Shown: in pieces, positions 55,016 to 64,000 of the stretch
How positions within the stretch are numbered: position 1 is the stretch's first letter
How the letters are laid out: each line of letters begins with the position of its first letter
NCBI RefSeq assembly: GCF_020184175.1
Contig: NC_065532.1
Coordinates: 11,284,001 to 11,348,000, forward strand
Source of the DNA: Aphis gossypii
Taxonomy: Eukaryota; Arthropoda; Insecta; Hemiptera; Aphididae
DNA length: 64,000 bases
Direction of reading: 5' to 3'
Program-made: the position numbers and the translations under genes
The notes under the pieces: generated by a model
The model's database searches: none
The model's input: only the letters and a program-made list of their open reading frames with translations
Told to the model about the DNA's origin: nothing

Positions 55016-56157
55016 AAAAAAAAAAATTAAATCGGACGAATATTATAAATTGTTAGTAAAATTATAAATATTAAATATTATAATAGTTTGTAAAACGAAA
55101 AATGAGCTTGGCATACACCTATTACCTTTATTATCATTCTCTGCAGTGGTTTTATATTTATTAATATATTATTATTAATAACACCTTGTAAACTTTTTAA
55201 ATATCAGCAAGGTATGTTGATATAGTTATTCAATATAACTATCCATGAAATTTTCAAAACACGTTTTTATTTTTTATTTATGACATACAATTTATTTTAT
55301 GCGATAAAACAGTTGGAATAACTCTGATGAAAAACGGCCATATTTATGTAACGATCGTGGCTCACTTTTCATTGGCCATACCATATAGGTTTAAAATTAT
55401 GTATGTCACTTTATTTAAAGATTGTATTTCACTTGAAATCAATAAAGTACAAAAAACAGTCTAACAAAATTCTGTATTGCCAGAGGCTTGTTTGGTTATT
55501 CGCTTTGCAATATGCAATCCTAGATGATAGACACAAAATATTAGTGATATGTCATTTATTATGAGTCTGTACATTTTAAATAAATAACTTATTGTTTTAA
55601 ATTAATAATTCTTATTAACATTACTTACTCACACACTCAATTTTATTATTTCAAATACAATTTAATATTTATTGTCAAGAATTACTAATACCGATTATTA
55701 ACTAAAAAGTCAATAACTTAAAAGTTTATTCTAATTCAATTCAAAAATTCCATGTTATACTTGACAACTACATAATGTTATATAATAGAGGTACTATATT
55801 ATGCGTACTACCACCATACTAAACGAATCTTGAAATATTAAAAATATTTATGGTCACTCATCCACGCCTACGCGTATATGGTCGTCTCTGGTCCTGCCCA
55901 CAAAATATTTACGATACTCACACTTTTCATTGAAATATCATTATTATTATTCTCCAATTTCATCATCTACATCATCTATATCATCTATAATTTATTACAT
56001 GAAGATGCGACACAATGACATAGTGAAATGCTCCGACATCGTCGTTATTATATATCAACACGTACAAAATAATGTGCGGTAAAATGTTTAATCGCTCGAG
56101 TCAAATGACTATACAAAATATATTATTTTCGATTAATATCAAATTATTATATGATAT
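55016..56157. other. AT-rich DNA with a 13-bp inverted-repeat arm
   Basis: No gene. GCCTACGCGTATA at 55866-55878 is the left arm of an inverted repeat whose right arm is at 56174-56186. Confidence 0.5.
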
Positions 56158-56158
56158 T

Positions 56159-56429
56159 TCAAACGTATAATATTATACGCGTAGGCACGTCTCTAATCCT
56201 GTCAGTGTAATACGAGTGAATAATTATATGTAAATCGTGTGGTGTGCAGACGACGAAATATTTTACGTCCCTTTGTACTCCTTGAGTAGGCCGTGATAGT
56301 GATGCAGACGCGTTGACGATTTCTGAGTTCATTTCTCTGCTGAAAGGGCTTTACGAATTTCCGGTGTCATATCAAGTACACGTTAACAACCACGATTTTA
56401 AAACGAAATTGAAATCCGAGAAAAATTGA
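56159..56429. other. Less AT-rich island open on both strands, coding strand undecided
   Basis: On the plus strand, 56286-56429 is open for 47 codons (DSDADALTISEFISLLKGL near its start) after a pyrimidine-rich 3' splice-like site ending at 56286. On the minus strand, 56159-56332 is open from ATG for 57 codons (MNSEIVNASASLSRPTQG start) behind CCTTTCAG. The two overlap, so at most one is real. Neither matches a family I know; the plus frame's acidic cluster resembles but does not fit an EF-hand loop. Confidence 0.25.
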
Positions 56430-59388
56430 ACCAACCGTCTTCTAGTAACATTAAATATAAGTGACTAATGTTTCTTTGTTAAACGCGCTTATGTGTGACA
56501 TGGTGGTACAAATCGAAATATAAGCACCGAGTCTAATGAGCGATCACAACGTTTAGCACAAAGCGAGCCAAAAACTTTTAAAAAGTAACAATAACGAAAA
56601 AATTTAAAATGATGTGTTGTTTTGTCAAATATCGTCTAAAAAATCGCTCTATTACTGTGTCTTATACGAGTTATTATACCTATGCATGGTGCACGGAGAG
56701 ACTCTTTTATAGATGCCGACCGTAAATCGTACAATAATGAGTCAGTCAAAACTAATTTACAGAAATTCTTTCATAAATTCTACTGCGTTATAATTTCAAC
56801 CTATAGTATAGTATAAACTTTAACCATTATTCGAGTTTCTGACAAAATAAAAAGTGATCTGAAATTCAAAATCAATGTAACTAAAAACTTTGGATTTTTA
56901 TTTTACGTTATTTATCATTGTGAATTACAAACATCCACAAGTATTTAATGAATTGTGGTAGGTTCACTTAGTTAAGTACAAAATATCCGTTTTATAATAA
57001 CTTTTTAATTCACTATAACATAATAATAATGTAAACTTGATTATATTATGTACTTATAAATACATACATTTCTATGGTTAAAGATATTTTAGATACTGAT
57101 CAAAATATCTGTTTAAAAAATGTATGTTGGCTTTCCAAGCAAATACACTTATCTATAAAATATAAAATTTAATTTATCTAAAATGTTATTAACCAAGTAT
57201 CAGAAATTTTAATTTTAATTTTTTTAAATATCTCACGTTTTACTATATCAATATCGTTTGGTTTTTACGTTGCTATGGCAATAACTTTTTAATTAATGAT
57301 TTCAACAATATTTACATAGCCAAATTTTTTCGGTGTTCGAAATGTTTGTTGAATTTGGAGCATAGTTTTAAAGTTGAATTTAATTTCTTAAAAGCAATAA
57401 AATATTTATTCATTACATTTTAGTTTTGTTTACATATTCAGAAAAATAAAAATTTTCCAAGACTAATCAGGTTTAATAAGTTTTTTACAATATTATTTAA
57501 CAGAAATATTTTTTCGTTGATTTTAATCAGTATTTTATTAAATTATACGGAATTTCTTGCATAAATTAAACAAAACAATATGTACTTTGAGTTTGCATAG
57601 TTAACAAACGAAAATAAAAATCATTATTTATAAGTATTGGAAATTTCCACTCATGCGTAAATAGTCGAGCCTTGCAAATATTCGATGATAATCACTAATC
57701 AATAATCGAAATAAATTCTGAATACGAAAAAAAATTACACGCTCAGAGATTGTTTAAAAACTGGTGATAAGATCATTATTCACACAATTGGATAAAACTA
57801 TACAAATACGTTTATCGATTACTGAAACTAACACAATAAAGAGCAGACCACGAGCTCAAAAACGCTTTCAAATACTATAGGTACATCTCTCCTTATTGTT
57901 TATCATTATAAGATAATAGAATGCGATTCGATAATACTGTAACTAATGTAACTGTTGCCGACTTTCGAAAAAGTACTTTTACAGCTGTTCATTTCATTAT
58001 ATAGCTCCTATAGAGTAGATAAAAATTTTGTTTACAATAGAAATAGTACAGTTAAATGGAGAACCTTTGGTAAAATTATTCATAAAAGATAAAACAACGG
58101 TTACATCCAGTTACATCTCAATCACGTGGATTTAACTCGCTGGAATAAAATTTTATAGAATTAATAATTTATTACATTATTAATTATTGTCAATAATTGT
58201 ACTCCATTTCGATCATTTGACTTTCAACCGTTTGAATTCGTTGAAATATCCAAATACCCGAATTCTGAGTAACATACATTTATTTATCTTTCATTTGAGT
58301 ACTCGGCGATTACTAAAATTCAAGCGATTTCTCATAATTTGTGTATGAACACTTACGAGTTATTTTTTAACGTGCTTATCTACTATTATGGTCAATTATT
58401 TAATATTTAATGTAATTATTTAATTTTTTGAAATACTTATAGATATAATATTTAATTTGTTTGTGAAATATATATATATATATTTTTTTTTAATTTAACC
58501 ATATTATACATCCTGATCGACCGGAATTTTTAATACTATTTATCATCTTGAATGTTACGTAAAAATGATGTAAGTATACTTATCAAATATTATTCTTTTC
58601 ATAAATTTTCAGGATCAAAATGTTCATAAAATAATTATATGTATGGCATGTTCATTTAACAGTAATTAATAATAATAATATATTTTTCACCAGTTATAGT
58701 ATTTAATAATGTTATCTAGTATTACGCATATAAATGTGTTTTTATTCCATTATCCATATAGGCTATTTTTTACTCGCCAGATAAAATAACAATAATATCA
58801 AACTATATAGAGTCGTTATAGTATAAATCTATACTATAACGCGCAATTTATGTCGCTTTTTATTAAGGCTGTAAAAAATTTACATAACTCTGTAAGATAT
58901 AATAATATAATATTTGATACCTTTCTTGTTTTCTTATCGTCACTTTTTTATTTACGAGTGTTTACGTTAGCCGTAACGAATAACACGAATAAATGGCAAA
59001 TTTTAATCATCCGGTCCCTTGAAGAAAATCATATAAAATATGAGTATAGGACGCGTATTATAATATATACTAAAAAAAAAAAAAAAAACACTCTAAAAAC
59101 AAAGCTCAGAAAACATGGCCTAAAAATGTACTGATATTAATAATTTCCAAGCTTTTAATCTACTGTGTATCCCTCATTGCATTTTTCTACACTTCCTCTT
59201 TTTTTCCTTATTTCTACCTTTTACTTAACCTACCTATATAGAATAAATAACTGTTTCGCCACGACAACGTTATTATAATTTATTATGCTCGCCAACTATT
59301 TTATTTTTAGTCGTATTTAAAGCTTAGATTTTTTAAAAAAAACATTTTATTATCTATTTTCTGCATCAGCTAATTAGTTTTTAAATTT
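56430..59388. other. AT-rich non-coding DNA
   Basis: No recognised gene. The first 350 bp remain somewhat less AT-rich than average. An (AT)n tract occurs near 58468-58483 and 17 A at 59072-59088; the plus frame 58850-59134 runs through that A-run and has no motif. Confidence 0.5.
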
Positions 59389-59470
59389 GGAGTGAGGCGT
59401 AGTGGTTGGTGCGATCATTTTGTTTTTCAACTCACTTACACTCGAACTGTCTTGCTTAAATATAATATGT
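59389..59470 (+). repeat. Possible tRNA-derived SINE head
   Basis: GGCGTAGTGGTTGGTGCG at 59396-59413 resembles a pol III A box as found in tRNA-derived SINEs. A degraded B box-like ACTCGAACT lies about 50 bp downstream, a plausible spacing. The sequence does not fold as a tRNA. A chance match is possible, and a 60-codon open frame covers the same bases. Confidence 0.3.
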
Positions 59471-59583
59471 GCCAATATAATAATGTCAATATTTACCCAA
59501 GACTCAAAACGCCTTTACAAAGAACACTTCAGCTGAGAACAGCGATTTCCACATTTTTGGAGGAACAGAAATAATTAAAATAT

Positions 59584-59644
59584 GTATGTCGTATTATTAA
59601 TTTTATTTCTGACAGCGTTTTGAATTTTTTTTTTCTTTTTACAG
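59584..59644 (+). other. 61-bp intron-like segment
   Basis: It begins GTATGT, has a CTGAC branch-like site about 30 bases before the end, and closes with a long T/C tract and CAG (TTTTTCTTTTTACAG). This is a textbook minimal insect intron on the plus strand. The flanking sequence has no frame that reads through, so if spliced the transcript may be untranslated here. Confidence 0.35.
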
Positions 59645-61235
59645 CCCGGTCAATTATGCGCGTGAACGAAAAGCGGAGCACAGTAAATAATTATTAGTGG
59701 CCATTATCACTGCGACCCGTGATTATATTTTTGATTTTTCACCAACGTAAACATATACAAGTAGAAGTAACCAAGGAATTTTCAAAAACATGTACACTGG
59801 AGTGCTTACCTCTAAGCTCTGCAGTACAATACTGTATGGTTGTGTATCGATTCAATAATGCTTGTACGGTAGCTATGCGGTACGTATATGATTGCTTGTT
59901 TATCGATAAACTAGTTATGAACCAATATAATTAATTTTAATGTATATAAAAGGCCTGATATTAAAAAAAAATTAAATAAAAATAACTTATAATTTACGAT
60001 ACTCAAATATCGTCAAATTTAAAAGAAAAGCCGTCTTCTGTTCTGATTCGATTATCTATACAATTAATACTACATAATAGTAGTGCATAACGAAATTGAT
60101 TTACATAATAAAATACAATATTGCAGCCATTTGGCCCCTTTTGAAAATTAACAATCCGAGATTTACAAATTTAAAATAAATAAACCTCTTTGTAAATATT
60201 CTTTCACGTCCAAACAATTAATATAAATCCTCAATATGAAATAATAGCGATGGTTAATAATAAAACAATATAATAATAAATCGAAAATAGAATTTCTTTA
60301 GTAAAGAATAAGTGTTTTTAAATTAAAAACAAATAATAATAAAAATAATAATACAGAATACATAGAAGTAATATAGATCAAAATCGTATACAGTGCATTG
60401 AACTAGCTGTTGCAGCGTTTTTTTAGTGCTATTTTAATTAAATATTTTGAATAAATTACACTAAAATATAATAATTAAGTACCATATTATACGAATATAC
60501 TACGAGAGATTATTTATTGTTCGTTATTTGTACAAAACATCTGTCGGCATTTAGATCACTTGGCTGGAAGTCAAAGTGCTCCAATATTTACTCAATTTTT
60601 AACATATCATATTTATTTCCGGTTACGTATGATATTAACATTTATTGATATTTTATTTTAATTTATATGTTTTAGATATTTTTTGCCTAATTCTTGTGGT
60701 TATAAACAAATCAATATACTTTTAATTTTGCTAAAAATACTTCATAATATTATGCACAGCGAACAAACGTGGGACTATGATTTTTAATGAATTATTACTA
60801 AACCTTTATACAGCGCTATTATACAGATAGTCCCACACTCGGTTATACTGCCAAAACTTTTGACCCTGTGGGTAGACTAACGTCTAAAAGCTTATAACAT
60901 TCAAAGTAGACACTATAGTTTTATTACTTTTTATTAACTCATATTGGAGCACAAAAGTTGTCGTTAAAATTGCACCATATAATAATAATAATAATACAGT
61001 ATTTGATAGGTATATGTAATATTTTTTTTTTTAATAATTACAACCATACAAATAACCCAATACCTCGAGTGATTAATAATTAATTGTAACAGATTATTAA
61101 CTCTTAAAAAAGGGAAATATATGGAATAAGTCCAGGGAGGGTTCAAAATAAAGTGTATGTATAATTAGTTTCCAATAAAAATTACTTATACTGTTTTAAT
61201 TAGATTCCGTATGCACAAATATGTAATAACTGTTA
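59645..61235. other. Non-coding DNA with a short inverted repeat
   Basis: The plus frame 59719-59934 has no recognised motif. GTGGGACTAT (60769-60778) and ATAGTCCCAC (60827-60836) form a 10-bp stem with a 48-base loop. An (AAT)n tract lies near 60979-60996. No gene is identified. Confidence 0.45.
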
Positions 61236-61590
61236 CAGTAGAACCTCAATTATCCGTATTCGCGATTAACTGTGCTCTCTCTTCTGAAAATCCGTATGCA
61301 TCAAAAGTAAAGAAATAGGCGCTTAATCAGTACATTATTGCAAGCGTATTCTGAAAACGATAATAATAATTAAACCATGAATAGACTTTGTTATACATAG
61401 GGTTAAAAAAAAATAATAATTACTTCATGTTTTGAGCTCTGGTTAGGTTAGGTTATAACAAGACAATGAACACACACACAAATATATAACATTGTTAAAA
61501 AAATAAATAAAAAGTCTCGATTGACAGTAGTTTTAATTTATCCGCGTGACCCCCTCGCCACCATTACCCCGAATAATCGAGGTTTTACTG
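61236..61590. mobile_element. Tc1/mariner (pogo/Tigger-like) MITE, 355 bp
   Basis: Terminal inverted repeats CAGTAGAACCTCAATTATCCG and, on the complement of the right end, CAGTAAAACCTCGATTATTCG match at 18 of 21 positions. Both ends are flanked by TA (61234-61235, 61591-61592), the Tc1/mariner target duplication. CAGT..AACCTC..ATTATCCG ends are typical of the pogo/Tigger branch. There is no transposase, so it is non-autonomous. Internally GGTTAGGTTAGGTTA resembles the insect telomere unit but is only about three units long. Confidence 0.88.
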
Positions 61591-61592
61591 TA

Positions 61593-63427
61593 TTGTTAAA
61601 ATCTGATGACTATGATTTTCAAAAATATGGACACAAAATATTTATATATTTCTGAATAAATTATATAATGGTTTGAATGTAATTTCAACAATTCAGAATA
61701 CTTTATTTTTTTTTTTTACTAAATGAAAAAGATTCCCTGCAAACACTAAAAACTGAATGTTGTAAATGTACACTACATTAATTTTCTTTACTTCAATTTT
61801 TTTTGAATTCAGTTAGATTTTTAGTACATACCTATTTAATATTTAAATATTATTCAATACTTGAATTGTAAATATAACTTATTGCTTGAACTTGTATATA
61901 TAGAATATTGACAACGGCGACGTGTGTAACCGTAGTCAATTTTTCGTGTTAATATAAACCTTAAATTTTTATATACACAAAATAGTTTATAATTCAATCT
62001 GATAAGATCCAATTTTACAATTCCTTCATAACGTATTAATATGATATATAATAAATATAATCATTGTTAATTTGAAATGTTTGTTTATCACAAAAATTTG
62101 AATTTCAATCACTTAAAAAAATACCTGTAGTTTTATACTATACTTTTAATTTATTTTTTAGTAATAAAAAATGTATGAAAAATATTTTATTTAATTTTCA
62201 AACCTTACTCTCTAAAATTAATTATTTTATACAATTTAAATAACAAAATAATTTTAATGATATTGATGAATTTTGTAAAAATTTTAACTTTTATATTGTA
62301 TTTTCGTTATTTTCGTTATTTTTAATTTGGGTTTGAATAACTTACGAAGAACCTTATTAAAATAGAAGTTTGTTAACTAAAAAACAGCAAATGCATTACA
62401 CACAAAATATGAAAATTTAGTAAACATTTCAAATCCATACAACTGTAACTACTTGTATTAATTAAAACAAAACAAAACAAAAAAACAAAATAGGTACTTT
62501 TTGTAAAAATGCTGTTCTGCATTACAGTTCCCATTTTATAAGTAGAAACGGAGAGATGAATTTATTGATTTTACAACAACGTGTGTGTGTTTTTTTGTGT
62601 CTACATATATAATAAGTAGTTGACAAGATGCTTCAATTTTTGTTTTGAAGGTAATTTAAAATAATCAGTGAAAATAAATAAGAAAAAACGGGAAATTTAA
62701 AAAAAAAATCTAATGTTATTATTAAAAAATTGTTTTGTAACCGTGGTTTCTTGTTGTTGTTTTTTCTTAGAAAAGGATTTAAAAATTTTACTAAAAAGTT
62801 CTAACTACTATTCTTATACTTCAACTATCTAATTCTAATTTATTCAATTTTCTATTAGACACTTCTTTCTAAGTTGAAACTTCAATCCAAACATATTTTC
62901 TCCCATAAAATATGTACTTAACACAAAACACGAAACAAAAGTACCCCACCTAGAGTCAAACATATATTATAATATGTAATGCTACATATTATTTTACATT
63001 ATTAATTATTTTAAAAGTTATATTTTGAAATTTTAATCTATAGTCATATACTCATAGTACAGTACAATTTATTATTTCCCTATATCTCATAAGTAACTCG
63101 TCCACACTGTTTTACTTGTATTATAAATAATATGCTTAAATATAATAATAGCGCGATTTTAAAAAATAATTAATAGTTAAAAAAAACTATAGAAAATATT
63201 TTATGTAATATCGAATTGATTACTCTTAACATTTCATTATGTAGGTTTTTATACAAGGACATCTTAAACAGACATATGACTAAATATTTCGATAAATTAA
63301 TATTTTAATTTTTAGATAGGTATTCAAACTTCATCACTCAATAAATTTTTTAATTTTTTTCAAATTAATTTTACTTACACTTTAATTGTAATCATTAGAA
63401 TAAAAAATAACTATACATTAATTTCAG
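61593..63427. other. AT-rich DNA downstream of the ATP synthase alpha gene
   Basis: No gene besides the R1 copy at 62546-62670. It lies on the 3' side of the minus-strand ATP synthase gene; part of it may be 3' UTR if the distal AATAAA near 63069 is used. Confidence 0.5.
62546..62670 (+). repeat. R1 interspersed repeat, copy 5
   Basis: AAACGGAGAGATGAATTTAT, then TTGATTTTACAACAACGTGT and TGTGTTTTTTTGTGTCTAC closely match the copy at 53399-53457. The match fades after about 125 bp, so this is a 5' fragment. Confidence 0.65.
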
Positions 63428-63433
63428 TTTATT
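63428..63433 (-). terminator. AATAAA polyadenylation signal of the ATP synthase alpha gene (candidate)
   Basis: A canonical AATAAA lies on the minus strand 14 bases after the stop codon at 63447. That would give a very short 3' UTR. Another AATAAA on the same strand near 63069-63074 is a possible distal signal. Neither is proven by sequence alone. Confidence 0.4.
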
Positions 63434-63446
63434 CTATTCGAACATT

Positions 63447-64000
63447 TTAAAATGAAGCTAAGAAATTGACAACAACAGATTTTAATTTTTCATCTGTTTC
63501 ATTTGTGATTTTCCCTTCTTTTGCGATTGTTTCCAATAATGATTTCTCGGAGGTTCTAAAAATATATAAATAAAGTTATTATATATTATGTACTTAATGT
63601 ATTGTTAATTAATAGTTACTACACAGTATTTAAAATAAGTACTTTATGTGTTGTAAGAATTCTTTTTCAAAAGTAGTTATTTTGGATGGGGCTATTTTAT
63701 CAAGGAATCCTCGTACACCACAGTAGATAACAGCAACTTGTTCTTCTAGGGCCATTGGTACTAAGATACAAATTTCAATAGTCTTATACTTAATAAGTGT
63801 CAAAGAATCGATATATACAATTATTAATTTACACGCAGTAATTTTTCATATGAAAAGTATTAATAATAATATCAAATAACACTTTGATTTAAGGTTCTAA
63901 AAAATTTTCTTTCTTACCGTATTGTTCTTGTTTTAACAGTTCAGTCAGGCGAACACCGCGGTTCAAAAGTTTTTGAGTGGATGCATCCAAATCAGAACCA
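63447..64000 (-). CDS. ATP5F1A: Mitochondrial F1F0-ATP synthase subunit alpha, C-terminal three exons (5' part beyond the window)
   Basis: This is the nuclear gene for the alpha subunit of the F1 catalytic head of mitochondrial ATP synthase, a non-catalytic nucleotide-binding subunit of the alpha3beta3 hexamer in the matrix. Three minus-strand exons are visible: 63918-64000 (cut by the window edge), 63643-63760 and 63447-63555, the last ending in TAA. Reading frame is kept across both GT-AG introns (157 and 87 bp); each exon junction splits a codon, giving Val and Lys. The 102 residues cover the helical C-terminal domain. Diagnostic stretches are GVRLTELLKQEQY, EEQVAVIYCGVRGFLDK and KITNETDEKLKSVVVNFLA, which fit the alpha-subunit family from one end to the other with no gap. 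The protein ends in Ala-Ser-Phe, slightly shorter than vertebrate tails. The frame is intact and intron-bearing, so this is a live gene and not a retrocopy. Identification rests on recalled family sequence. Confidence 0.97.

Noticed and set aside
58850..59134. 94-codon plus-strand frame
   Set aside because: It runs through a 17-A homopolymer coding for Lys and has no recognisable domain.
61440..61456. GGTTAGGTTAGGTTA as interstitial telomere repeat
   Set aside because: Only about three units, lying inside a MITE; too short to be a telomeric insertion.

Overview
The window is strongly AT-rich eukaryotic nuclear DNA, full of A/T homopolymers, (AT)n microsatellites and decayed transposable elements. 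Canonical GT-AG introns, a mitochondrial-type nuclear ATP synthase gene and insect-style repeats point to an arthropod. The base composition and repeat style suggest a hemipteran, most likely an aphid; that placement is inference, because no marker gene here fixes it.

Only one gene is identified with confidence: the last three exons (minus strand, cut by the right edge) of the nuclear gene for mitochondrial F1F0-ATP synthase subunit alpha, at 63447-64000. The other ~63 kb looks intergenic or intronic. Nearly all open frames of 60-100 codons there are what stop-to-stop spacing gives by chance in AT-rich DNA and are not annotated as genes. A few places are less AT-rich, have splice-like borders and an open frame (38752-38886 plus, 46045-46119 minus, 54010-54354 minus, 56159-56429 both strands); they are listed as weak candidates only.

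Layout: 1-1.2 kb AT-rich with a TATA promoter-like site; 4.1-5.6 kb a decayed Helitron/PIF1-type helicase on the minus strand, broken by a copy of a local repeat (called R1 here); 14.0-14.5 kb an R1 fragment beside a fragment of an 'ACTAGCTG' repeat; 16.1-16.8 kb a non-autonomous piggyBac-type element with TTAA target duplication; 27.3-28.2 kb a hAT element with transposase C-terminal remnants and a second, 200-bp hAT element nested inside it, both with 8-bp target duplications; 29.8, 53.4 and 62.5 kb further R1 copies; 37.8-39.1 kb a CpG-containing, less AT-rich island; 44.2 kb a second 'ACTAGCTG' repeat; 54-56.5 kb two less AT-rich islands with open frames; 59.4-59.9 kb a possible tRNA-derived SINE head and a 61-bp intron-like segment; 61.2-61.6 kb a pogo/Tigger-like MITE with TA duplication; then the ATP synthase exons.

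No operon, CRISPR array, rRNA or convincing tRNA gene was seen. No novel biological system is supported by what can be read here; the main content is transposon archaeology plus one conserved housekeeping gene.
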